This document shows positions 7,001 to 12,347 of a stretch of DNA of 12,347 bases, in pieces (position 1 is the first letter of the stretch; every line of letters begins with the position of its first letter). A program made the translations under genes and the position numbers. Source of the DNA: JAXGTO01 sp040774885 (GTDB lineage: Bacteria; Actinomycetota; Coriobacteriia; Coriobacteriales; Eggerthellaceae); the NCBI GenBank assembly GCA_040774885.1, contig JAXGTO010000043.1, forward strand, positions 1-12,347. Direction: 5' to 3'. The notes under the pieces were generated by a model that worked only from the letters and a program-made list of their open reading frames with translations, was not told the origin of the DNA and searched no databases.

Positions 7001-7255
7001 ACCATTTCCAATATCGCTTACTACGACATCACGGGATCGGTCGATCGTCCTTCCAGCGAATACGATCCTTCCAATGCCACCAACGCCGCCACTATGAAGG
7101 CCGTCAACTCGACAACCACCAAGGCTGCCGCCAGCACGACTTCCACCACCGCCAAGACTGGCGATGCCACGCCCGTCGCGGTTTTGGTGCTGCTGATGGT
7201 TGCAGCTGCAGGCTGCGTCCTGTACGCGCGCCGCAAGATGAGCGGTCGCGAATAA
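4040..7255 (+). CDS. Giant multidomain surface protein (propeller, InlB B-repeats, wall-anchor tail)
   Basis: Predicted secreted, cell-surface adhesin-like protein of 1071 residues. Order: signal peptide with core 19-33 and likely cut after SYA38; Thr/Ala/Ser-rich stalk (about 41-139); Cna-B/prealbumin-like domain (about 140-226); a beta region (about 245-650) with seven recurring units of the type DG..VVSG...VKF..DGK..W, fitting a seven-bladed propeller; a divergent InlB repeat (653-743); two InlB/Listeria-Bacteroides B-repeats (744-810 and 820-885), each ending LYAKW; a DUF11-like domain (about 889-1016); a Thr/Ala linker; and KTGD (1039-1042), a hydrophobic helix (1046-1062) and tail RRKMSGRE. 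The tail resembles a sortase signal, but the usual LP before KTGD is replaced by TA. The 4040 ATG has GAGG at 6-nt spacing. ATG 4070 (MKRGVSM, with GGGGAAG 9 nt upstream) is a serious alternative giving a shorter signal peptide. The ligand is unknown. Strong hairpins follow the stop. Confidence 0.88.
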   Translation: MQSNTGKSHTMKRGVSMAWRVLLAACLVVTLTPIGSYADETAAQPAQTLTATAATADSTAAAAATDQTSASTTATDNASATGTKADSTAAATAATDATAAAPTAADSTKETTESTTEKVAATEAAAVSAQDEELSAQGTVDASITLTSKATGEAISGVTFEFFKKDLSTGALTSLGTDVTDANGVASVSVNETGRYVAKYVSGLSSKYDVNAVSGLEYEITVSSNNQPGVQLTEDWGLGLSGLAFRDVVGLDGNVVAVGRVNDATYTIPGSSTVDGKDIVLNQADGMGVVLKIDPSTGKIEWVKQFASDNASYSLTDLGDKVAVVNYSLSGSGNPTVVYLFDADGNQTGSFEVDSDDTCFDIHSTSDGGVVLVNKSNQIMKYTADGTKVWGPISIVTESSFAKSVIQDSDDTYVVSGGGNSNTAFVGKYTIANGVSTTDWLFTIKGANTCRFNDVIKTDEGDYVASGDMTFPDGTTSYTIPASQTASAQPITISTNPNGKKAALLVKFNSEGKVIWAQSLFSENSTATEAGEFNSVSLATDGAGGYVVSGKLSGTVTVQPGDNIFDQVVTIVTNSTSTTDAVIVRYTADGKYIDSYLYGTDTDQTGTDDQYYGSAAVGDKVYALGNDANKNIVQLSSALTATPRPVQVPSAAKYKVTTAVNDADGGTISGQGWTYWEEVEAGGTTTKDITATPNEGWYLASVTVNGTVVATPNTTSSYTLDPLTVNEDTEVVANFVKGLVPTAKYQVTFESNGGSAVASQTVEENATATQPADPTRDGYDFRGWYSDAALTTAYDFSTPVTADITLYAKWTQAPQAQDQYTVTFESNGGSAVASQTVTSGATATEPADPTYANHGFDGWYTDAALTTAYDFSTPVTADTTLYAKWHEVTASVVKGVSSDTVAPGENASYAITVTNNENVPISGVYVKDYLPEYTLYVSCDNGGIYRGVDANADGREYVTWFIDTLQPGQSVTLDLTVLVDECVPIGATISNIAYYDITGSVDRPSSEYDPSNATNAATMKAVNSTTTKAAASTTSTTAKTGDATPVAVLVLLMVAAAGCVLYARRKMSGRE
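6278..6694 (+). repeat. 225-bp-offset internal duplication encoding the two InlB B-repeats
   Basis: Bases 6278-6325 and 6503-6550 differ at one of 48 positions, and 6395-6469 and 6620-6694 differ at only a few of 75. The offset is exactly 225 bp (75 codons). The middle of each unit has diverged. Near-identity at wobble positions points to a recent duplication or ongoing gene conversion. Confidence 0.85.
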
Positions 7256-7265
7256 TTGCCGATTC

Positions 7266-7301
7266 TCCCTGTGCACTGTCCGAATAGGCGGCGCGCAGGG
7301 A
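7266..7301 (+). other. Hairpin just after the surface-protein gene
   Basis: TCCCTGTGC (7266-7274) pairs with GCGCAGGGA (7293-7301), nine pairs including one G-U, with an 18-nt loop and no T tract. It is the first of three consecutive hairpins and may protect the mRNA 3' end. Confidence 0.45.
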
Positions 7302-7310
7302 TGATTTCGG

Positions 7311-7335
7311 GGAGGGTCCACCCCCCTCCTGTTTT
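7311..7335 (+). terminator. Intrinsic terminator 1 of the surface-protein gene
   Basis: GGAGGG (7311-7316) / CCCTCC (7324-7329) with a 7-nt loop, followed by TGTTTT (7330-7335). Confidence 0.65.
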
Positions 7336-7340
7336 CAATG

Positions 7341-7382
7341 AGACGGTCCGTGTATCCACCCACACGGGCCGTCTTCCGTTTT
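7341..7382 (+). terminator. Intrinsic terminator 2 of the surface-protein gene
   Basis: A 13-bp stem with one G-U pair, AGACGGTCCGTGT (7341-7353) with ACACGGGCCGTCT (7362-7374) and an 8-nt loop, followed by TCCGTTTT (7375-7382). It lies 28 bp from the end of convergent nrdG and separates the two blocks. The minus-strand side has no T tract, so it mainly serves the plus strand. Confidence 0.8.
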
Positions 7383-7410
7383 GCTTGGCGACCAGGTTAT
7401 GAGGCTTGCG

Positions 7411-8133
7411 TCAGCCTATGCCGCGCAGATGCGTTTCAGGCACGATGGCTTGCAACTGCGGCAACAGGACGCGCAAGTCGGCGGGGGTCCAAGCATGCAA
7501 AGAGTGCGGGCCGGCCAATACGCCGTCGCTGTCCACGAAGCTTTGCAGATACCAAGCGGGTGCACCCTCTATCCATCGAGCCAACGCCAACAGGTCGTGG
7601 GCAGAGTGCAGTTCGCGCACCACGGTGGTGCGCAATTCGAAGGGCACCGTTCCCGTCAGCAATGCATCGATGCTCTCACGCATCGGCGTGATATCCAAAT
7701 CGGGAACTCCGACGGTTTCGGCGTAACGCTCCGGCGCGTTCTTCACATCCATGGCCACGCAATCCACCAGGTCGGCGTCCATCAGCATACGCAGCCGATC
7801 GGGAAAACTGCCGTTGGTGTCGAGCTTCACGGCGAATCCGGCATCCTTCACACGCTGGCAGAACGCCGCGATATCGGGCTGCAGCAAAGGCTCGCCGCCG
7901 GTGATGCAGACGCCGTCCAGCAATCCATGGCGCTTATCCAGGAAGTCGAAGAGCTCTTCTTCGTCGATAAGGGGGAACGTCGCCCCCTGCCCGTCCATAG
8001 TTTCTTCTCCCAGCACCAAGGCGGCGTTCTGGCAGAACGGACAGCGGAAATCGCACCCCGGAGTGAACACGGTGGCAGCCGTTTTCCCAGGGAAATCGAG
8101 CAGGGTGAGTTTTTGCAATCCGGATATCCTCAT
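7411..8133 (-). CDS. nrdG: Anaerobic ribonucleotide reductase activating protein (radical SAM)
   Basis: Radical-SAM activase that uses a 4Fe-4S cluster and S-adenosylmethionine to install the glycyl radical on NrdD. It is 240 residues. The cluster motif CxxxCxxC is C27-C31-C34 in PGCDFRCPFC, and ITGGEPL (77-83) is the SAM-binding GGE motif. The N-terminus MRISGLQKLTLLDFPGK fits the longer activase subtype (often called NrdG2) rather than the roughly 155-residue E. coli NrdG. The start at 8133 is set by this conserved N-terminus. An in-frame ATG at 8196 would add 21 residues not typical of the family. No strong Shine-Dalgarno precedes 8133, which is odd. It is divergent from nrdD, the expected partner, with a shared control region holding an NrdR-box-like site. 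The pairing makes the assignment firm; the exact start is less so. Confidence 0.92.
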   Translation of the reverse strand: MRISGLQKLTLLDFPGKTAATVFTPGCDFRCPFCQNAALVLGEETMDGQGATFPLIDEEELFDFLDKRHGLLDGVCITGGEPLLQPDIAAFCQRVKDAGFAVKLDTNGSFPDRLRMLMDADLVDCVAMDVKNAPERYAETVGVPDLDITPMRESIDALLTGTVPFELRTTVVRELHSAHDLLALARWIEGAPAWYLQSFVDSDGVLAGPHSLHAWTPADLRVLLPQLQAIVPETHLRGIG

Positions 8134-8190
8134 ACGCGCGAGTGTAGCACCGCCTGCGCTTCTTGCAGCACCAGGCTGCGAATTTCCATA

Positions 8191-8206
8191 CCACAATATG
8201 TTGTGT
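8191..8206. promoter_or_regulatory. Candidate NrdR box between nrdG and nrdD
   Basis: CCACAATATGTTGTGT closely matches the NrdR-box palindrome ACACwATATATwGTGT, with mismatches only at the first base and one central base. NrdR is the ATP-cone repressor of ribonucleotide reductase genes. The position in the shared intergenic region, upstream of the nrdD promoter, fits. It also overlaps the region where an nrdG promoter would sit. Confidence 0.65.
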
Positions 8207-8218
8207 CACAAATGGTAT

Positions 8219-8236
8219 ACATCAACAAAATGATGT
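8219..8236. promoter_or_regulatory. Second palindrome, possible degenerate NrdR box
   Basis: ACATCA-ACAAAA-TGATGT is an inverted repeat centred 29 bp from the first box. NrdR sites usually come in pairs about 31-32 bp apart centre to centre, so spacing and sequence are both imperfect. It may be a weaker second half-site or the site of another regulator. Confidence 0.3.
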
Positions 8237-8246
8237 GGTTATCGGA

Positions 8247-8275
8247 TTGACTAACCGGCCTCAGCGGACTATGGT
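8247..8275 (+). promoter_or_regulatory. Promoter of nrdD
   Basis: TTGACT (8247-8252), a 17-bp spacer and TATGGT (8270-8275), with a start expected near 8282 and a leader of about 60 nt. GAAGGAAG (8331-8338) is the ribosome site for the ATG at 8343. The NrdR-like palindromes lie just upstream. Confidence 0.6.
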
Positions 8276-8342
8276 ACGACCTACCTTGAACACCACCTTC
8301 GAAATGAATCAACAATAGAGCAGCGGAGCGGAAGGAAGCCTC

Positions 8343-10796
8343 ATGTACACGGTACGCAAGCGCGACGGCAAGGTCGCGGAATTCGATAACGCCAAGATCG
8401 CCGGAGCCATAGACAAAGCGTTCGATGCCTGCGGCAAGCAATACCATCCCTCTACCATCGACATGCTGGCCTTGCAGACCACGGCCAACTTCGAACCCAA
8501 GATCTCCGACGGCGTCATCGGCGTCGAGGATATTCAGGACAGCGTGGAAGAAGTGCTTTCCACCGCTGGCTACGCAGACGTGGCCAAGGCGTACATCCTG
8601 TACCGCAACCAGCGCGAAAAGGTACGCAACGCCAATGCCAGCCTGCTCGATTACAAGGCCATCGTCGACAGCTACGTCAACGTGGCCGATTGGCGCGTGA
8701 AGGAGAATTCCACCGTTACTTACAGCGTGGGCGGCCTCATCCTTTCCAACAGCGGGGCCATCACCGCCAATTACTGGTTGTCCGAAATCTACGACAAGGA
8801 AATCGCAGAGGCGCATCGCAACGCCGACCTCCACTTGCATGATCTTTCCATGCTCACCGGCTACTGCGCTGGCTGGTCGCTCAAACAGCTCATCCAAGAA
8901 GGCCTGGGCGGTGTGCCCGGAAAGATCACCAGCAAGCCCGCGGGGCACCTGTCCAGCCTGTGCAACCAGATGGTCAACTTCTTGGGCATCATGCAAAACG
9001 AATGGGCAGGCGCCCAGGCGTTTTCCAGCTTCGATACCTACCTGGCGCCTTTCGTGCGCGCCGACAACCTGAGCTACAAAGAAACCAAGCAGTGCGTCGA
9101 ATCGTTCATCTTCGGCGTGAACACCCCCTCGCGTTGGGGTACCCAGGCACCGTTTTCCAATATCACGCTCGACTGGGTGTGCCCGGCCGACCTGGCCGCC
9201 CAGCCCGCCATCGTCGGCGGCAAGGAACAAGACTTCACCTATGGCGACTGCCAGCGCGAAATGGATATGGTGAACAAGGCGTTCATCGAGGTGATGATCG
9301 AAGGCGATGCCAACGGCCGCGGCTTCCAATATCCCATTCCCACCTATTCCATAACCAGGGACTTCGACTGGAGCGCCACCGAGAACAACAAGCTATTGTT
9401 CGAGATGACGTCCAAGTACGGCACGCCGTATTTCAGCAACTACATCAATTCCGACATGGAGCCTTCGGACGTTCGCAGCATGTGCTGCCGCCTGCGCCTT
9501 GACCTGCGCGAATTGCGCAAGAAGAGCGGTGGGTTCTTCGGCAGCGGCGAAAGCACGGGCAGCGTGGGCGTGGTCACCCTCAATATGCCGCGCATCGCCT
9601 ACCAAGCCGCCGACGAAGCCGACTTCTATGCGCGCCTGGACCATTTGATGGACATCGCAGCCCGGTCGCTCAAAACCAAGCGCACCGTCATCACCAAGCT
9701 GCTCGATGCTGGCCTGTACCCCTATACCAAGCGTTATCTGGGAACCTTTGAAAACCACTTTTCGACCATCGGCCTGGTGGGCATGAACGAGGCTTGCCTC
9801 AATGCCGCTTGGCTGCACGCCGATATGACGCAACCGGCCGCGCAGGAGTTCAGCAAACAGGTGCTCGACCATATGCGCGAACGCCTGAGCGACTACCAAG
9901 AGCGGTACGGCGACCTGTACAACCTGGAGGCCACCCCAGCCGAAAGCACCACGTATCGTCTGGCCAAACATGACAAGGAGCAGTTCCCCGACATCATCAC
10001 CGCCAACGAGAACGGCACGCCGTATTACACCAACAGCAGCCATCTGCCGGTGGGATTCACCGATGACGTGTTCAGCGCGCTCGATATCCAAGACGACCTG
10101 CAGACGCGTTATACCAGCGGAACCGTGTTCCATGCCTTCTTAGGCGAGAAGCTGCCCGATTGGCAGGCGGCGGCCACGCTGGTGCACAAGATAGCCGCCA
10201 ACTACAAGCTGCCGTATTACACCATCAGCCCCACGTACTCGGTATGCAAGAACCACGGCTACATCGCCGGCGAGGTCCACGAATGCCCTTGCTGCCATGA
10301 AGAAACCGAGGTGTACAGCCGTATCACCGGATACTATCGCCCGGTGAAGAACTGGAACGACGGCAAGGCGCAGGAATACCGCGACCGCCAAGTGTACAGC
10401 GTGGGCGGGTCCCAGCGCGTGTTGGCGGATGCCCAGGCTGCGCCGGCCTTCCAAGAAGCGATCAAACGAGGCGTAGACCCCGAATCGGTCACCGCTTCCC
10501 CGGTTGTCTTGGACGCAGCTCTGTCGGCAGTAGAACAGGCCGATACGCAGCCCGATCTGGCAGCGGGAATATACGTGCTTGCCACGCGCAGCTGCCCCAA
10601 TTGCAAGCGAGCCGAGCACATGCTCGACCAGGCGGGCGTGACCTATCGCAAGGTGCTGGCAGAAGAAGACCCCAGCTTGGCCGAACGCTTTGACATCATG
10701 CAGGCCCCCGCATTGATAGATGTGGCCGAAGATGGTGCGGTCAAGGTGGTGCGCGGTGCGGCCGACGTGTTCGCTGCCATTCCGCGGTTGAGCTGA
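8343..10796 (+). CDS. nrdD: Anaerobic ribonucleoside-triphosphate reductase with fused redoxin domain
   Basis: Class III ribonucleotide reductase, reducing NTPs to dNTPs under anoxia in the cytoplasm; 817 residues. An N-terminal ATP-cone (about 1-95, opening with TVRKRDGKVAEFD) gives allosteric control. The catalytic barrel follows, with C175 (in HLHDLSMLTGYC) and C381/C382 (SMCCRLRLDL) as likely active-site cysteines by comparison with the E. coli and T4 enzymes. The C-terminal zinc site appears as C635-x2-H638 plus C648-x2-C651. The glycyl-radical loop is RITGYYRPVKNWN with G663 as radical site. Beyond this, residues about 741-817 form a glutaredoxin/NrdH-like domain with C751-P-N-C754 and the cis-Pro region QAPAL. 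This suggests a redoxin-dependent rather than formate-dependent enzyme, with the reductant built in. The neighbour nrdG encodes its activase. Family assignment is very secure; the role of the fused domain is inferred. Confidence 0.96.
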   Translation: MYTVRKRDGKVAEFDNAKIAGAIDKAFDACGKQYHPSTIDMLALQTTANFEPKISDGVIGVEDIQDSVEEVLSTAGYADVAKAYILYRNQREKVRNANASLLDYKAIVDSYVNVADWRVKENSTVTYSVGGLILSNSGAITANYWLSEIYDKEIAEAHRNADLHLHDLSMLTGYCAGWSLKQLIQEGLGGVPGKITSKPAGHLSSLCNQMVNFLGIMQNEWAGAQAFSSFDTYLAPFVRADNLSYKETKQCVESFIFGVNTPSRWGTQAPFSNITLDWVCPADLAAQPAIVGGKEQDFTYGDCQREMDMVNKAFIEVMIEGDANGRGFQYPIPTYSITRDFDWSATENNKLLFEMTSKYGTPYFSNYINSDMEPSDVRSMCCRLRLDLRELRKKSGGFFGSGESTGSVGVVTLNMPRIAYQAADEADFYARLDHLMDIAARSLKTKRTVITKLLDAGLYPYTKRYLGTFENHFSTIGLVGMNEACLNAAWLHADMTQPAAQEFSKQVLDHMRERLSDYQERYGDLYNLEATPAESTTYRLAKHDKEQFPDIITANENGTPYYTNSSHLPVGFTDDVFSALDIQDDLQTRYTSGTVFHAFLGEKLPDWQAAATLVHKIAANYKLPYYTISPTYSVCKNHGYIAGEVHECPCCHEETEVYSRITGYYRPVKNWNDGKAQEYRDRQVYSVGGSQRVLADAQAAPAFQEAIKRGVDPESVTASPVVLDAALSAVEQADTQPDLAAGIYVLATRSCPNCKRAEHMLDQAGVTYRKVLAEEDPSLAERFDIMQAPALIDVAEDGAVKVVRGAADVFAAIPRLS

Positions 10797-10804
10797 TAGC
10801 GGGT

Positions 10805-10847
10805 GATGGAGGCTGGCAGGATCTATTTGCCAGCCTCCATCGCTTTT
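10805..10847 (+). terminator. Intrinsic terminator of nrdD
   Basis: A 14-bp perfect stem GATGGAGGCTGGCA (10805-10818) / TGCCAGCCTCCATC (10828-10841) with a 9-nt loop, then GCTTTT. A degenerate copy of its core follows at 10867-10891. Confidence 0.9.
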
Positions 10848-10866
10848 AAACGAGGCGATCCTGGAC

Positions 10867-10891
10867 GGCTGGGAGGGTCTATTTGCCAATC
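10867..10891. repeat. Degenerate copy of the nrdD terminator core
   Basis: These 25 bases match 10811-10835 at 21 positions, sharing GTCTATTTGCCA-like sequence. The changes break most of the stem, so it probably no longer terminates. Confidence 0.5.
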
Positions 10892-10932
10892 AATCCCCAC
10901 ATCCGCTCCATCATTTTCAGGTGCCGTGCGCG

Positions 10933-10938
10933 TATACT
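10933..10938 (+). promoter_or_regulatory. Likely -10 box of the MFS exporter leader
   Basis: TATACT matches TATAAT at 5 of 6 positions. No good -35 hexamer is visible at 16-18 bp, so an activator or extended contact may be needed. A start near 10945 would give a leader of about 120 nt. Confidence 0.4.
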
Positions 10939-10973
10939 GAATAGCGAAATCACCGCATATTGGTTTGCATTTC

Positions 10974-10993
10974 GGCGCCCTGGCGCCTTTTTT
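10974..10993 (+). terminator. Terminator-like attenuator hairpin in the exporter leader
   Basis: GGCGCC-CT-GGCGCC followed by six T (10988-10993). A realistic fold is a 4-bp GGCG/CGCC stem with a 6-nt loop. It lies about 30 nt after the likely start and before the exporter gene, the position of a transcription attenuator. Confidence 0.55.
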
Positions 10994-11021
10994 ACGCCCT
11001 GAGAATGCTCACGCATCCTTG

Positions 11022-11041
11022 GGGTTTGCTTATGCAAACCC
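11022..11041 (+). promoter_or_regulatory. Second leader hairpin before the exporter ribosome site
   Basis: GGGTTTGC (11022-11029) / GCAAACCC (11034-11041), eight perfect pairs with loop TTAT. Its 3' arm can instead pair with GGTTTGCA at 10962-10969, upstream of the terminator-like hairpin. The AAGGAG ribosome site starts 10 nt later. Confidence 0.5.
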
Positions 11042-11066
11042 GCAGATCGGCAAGGAGACACCCTCT

Positions 11067-12347
11067 ATGGCAATGGGAATAACGCGCAAACAGATGGCCA
11101 TGCTGGCCGTGTTGATGTTCGGCACTTTCGTCACCGTGCTCAACCAGACCGTGGTCACGCCGGCGCTGCCGTCGGTCATGGTCGACTTCAACATCGACGC
11201 CGCCACCGCGCAGTGGCTCACCACCGGATTCACGCTGGTCAACGCCATCATGATTCCCGTCACGGCCTATCTCACCGACCGTTTTTCCACGCGCCGTCTG
11301 TTCGTTGTGGCCATGTCCGTCTTCACTGTGGGCAGTTTGCTGGCAGGGTGGGGTCCCAGTTTCGCCGTTTTGCTCATCGGCCGTTTGGCCCAAGCCGCCG
11401 GTGCCGGCATCCTCATGCCCATGGTCATGACGGTGCTCATGCTCACCTTCCCGCCCGAACGACGCGGCCAGGCAATGGGTCTGTTCGGCCTGGTCATCGC
11501 CTTCGCTCCGGCCATCGGCCCCACCATCGCCGGTATCGTCATCGATAACGCCAACTGGCACATCATGTTCTTTGCCATCGCTATTCTGTCGGTGGCGATA
11601 ATGTTGTGCTCGCTTTTCGTATTGGACAAGGAAGCCGAAAAGCAAACCGAATTGGTGTTGGACAAGACATCGGTCGTGCTTTCCTCCGTCGGGTTCGGCT
11701 GCTTGCTCTACGGGCTGTCCGTCATCGGGTCGTACGGCATCAATGTCGGAGCTATCGTGGCCGCCGTGGTGGGTGTGGCGGCGCTGGTGCTCTTTTTCCG
11801 TCGCCAGCTGCGCATGGAACACCCCATGCTGCAGGTGCGCGTGCTCAAGAACCGTACCTTTCTCATGGGCACCATCATCGGCATGTTGGTGCAGGCATCG
11901 CTGCTGGCCGCCGGTATCCTCTTGCCCATCTACCTGCAAACCTACATGGGCTATTCGGCCACGATTTCGGGCTTGGTCATCCTCCCTGGCGCAATCGTCA
12001 TGGGCGCAATGGGCCCCGTCGCCGGCCGCTTGTTCGACAAGCATGGACCGCGCGTGCTGTCCCTCATCGGGCTTTCGCTGCTCACGCTTACCACGTTCGC
12101 GTTCGCTTTCCTCTCCGACAGCACGGGAGTGGCTTATCTGGTGGTGCTCTATACCATTCGCCTGTTCAGCCTTTCGCTGGTGAACATGCCCATTACCACA
12201 TGGGCCATGAATTCGCTCGATGACAAGCTGGTCAACCACGGCAATGCGGTGAACAACACGTTTCGCCAGGTTGCCGGATCGCTGGGAACGGCCATCCTGG
12301 TGTCGGTGATGAGCGTTGCCATCAACGCCAGCACTGCCAACGGTGCC
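11067..12347 (+). CDS. DHA2-type MFS multidrug exporter (EmrB/QacA-like), partial at 3' end
   Basis: Inner-membrane proton-driven exporter of the major facilitator superfamily. The frame is open for 427 codons to the window end without a stop; family members are usually 450-520 residues, so the C-terminus is missing. DHA2 signatures are visible: LNQTVVTPALP (25-35) in helix 1; a loop 2-3 motif AYLTDRFSTRR; the antiporter motif C APAIGPTIAG near residue 150; GRLFDKHGPR in the second half; and NTFRQVAGSLGTAI near the end, typical of EmrB/QacA proteins. The start at 11067 follows AAGGAG (11052-11057) with 9-nt spacing. The drug range cannot be read from sequence, and no regulator gene adjoins it. 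The leader has attenuator-like structure, suggesting RNA-level control. Confidence 0.92.
   Translation, partial: MAMGITRKQMAMLAVLMFGTFVTVLNQTVVTPALPSVMVDFNIDAATAQWLTTGFTLVNAIMIPVTAYLTDRFSTRRLFVVAMSVFTVGSLLAGWGPSFAVLLIGRLAQAAGAGILMPMVMTVLMLTFPPERRGQAMGLFGLVIAFAPAIGPTIAGIVIDNANWHIMFFAIAILSVAIMLCSLFVLDKEAEKQTELVLDKTSVVLSSVGFGCLLYGLSVIGSYGINVGAIVAAVVGVAALVLFFRRQLRMEHPMLQVRVLKNRTFLMGTIIGMLVQASLLAAGILLPIYLQTYMGYSATISGLVILPGAIVMGAMGPVAGRLFDKHGPRVLSLIGLSLLTLTTFAFAFLSDSTGVAYLVVLYTIRLFSLSLVNMPITTWAMNSLDDKLVNHGNAVNNTFRQVAGSLGTAILVSVMSVAINASTANGA

Noticed and set aside
5024..7363. 779-codon open frame antisense to the surface protein
   Set aside because: Codon bias of the GC-rich sense gene keeps the opposite frame open. 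The product is Gly/Val/Arg-rich without domains and runs across the sense terminator hairpins.
11005..11082. Possible 25-codon leader peptide overlapping the exporter start
   Set aside because: There is no ribosome site before its ATG and no telling codon run. It lies after, not before, the attenuator hairpin, so it does not fit classic leader-peptide attenuation.
10992..12239. 415-codon minus-strand frame rich in His, Asp and Gln
   Set aside because: Antisense of the MFS exporter, whose motifs are unmistakable. The composition mirrors hydrophobic sense codons.

Overview
This 12.3-kb window is GC-rich, tightly packed bacterial DNA. It most likely comes from an anaerobic, Gram-positive, gut or oral type actinobacterium of the class Coriobacteriia (Eggerthellaceae-like). 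That placement is an inference from three things: the class III (anaerobic) ribonucleotide reductase pair nrdD/nrdG; a very large secreted protein with InlB-type B-repeats and a KTGD / hydrophobic / RRK wall-anchor tail; and the GC-rich codon use. No marker in the window fixes the genus.

Layout. Bases 1-490 carry no convincing gene. They hold a 27-bp perfect inverted repeat and two sets of short direct repeats. A 10-TM EamA/DMT permease (491-1408) runs on the minus strand and is divergent from tRNA-Thr(CGT) (1504-1579), which has its own promoter and intrinsic terminator. On the plus strand follow a LytTR-type response regulator (1812-2558), a secreted single-pass membrane protein with Cys-rich CxxC...GH repeats (2565-3659), a 53-residue membrane microprotein (3659-3820), a hairpin-rich leader and a 1071-residue surface protein (4040-7255). 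The surface protein reads as signal peptide, Thr/Ala stalk, Cna-B-like domain, predicted seven-bladed propeller, divergent InlB repeat, two InlB B-repeats, DUF11-like domain and anchor. Three hairpins close this block. No intrinsic terminator is visible between 1812 and 7255, so the four genes may be one surface-sensing/adhesion unit.

The second half holds the anaerobic dNTP-synthesis locus. nrdG (radical-SAM activase, minus strand) and nrdD (plus strand, with a fused C-terminal glutaredoxin-like domain) are divergent and share an intergenic region with an NrdR-box-like palindrome and a good nrdD promoter. After a strong terminator comes a leader with a terminator-like hairpin and competing hairpin arms. 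It precedes a DHA2-type (EmrB/QacA-like) MFS drug exporter that runs off the window end.

Most worth a second look: the kinase-less LytTR / Cys-repeat membrane protein / microprotein / giant adhesin block; the noncanonical anchor motif of the adhesin; the NrdD-redoxin fusion under a probable NrdR box; the attenuator-like leader of the exporter; and the 27-bp palindromic element.
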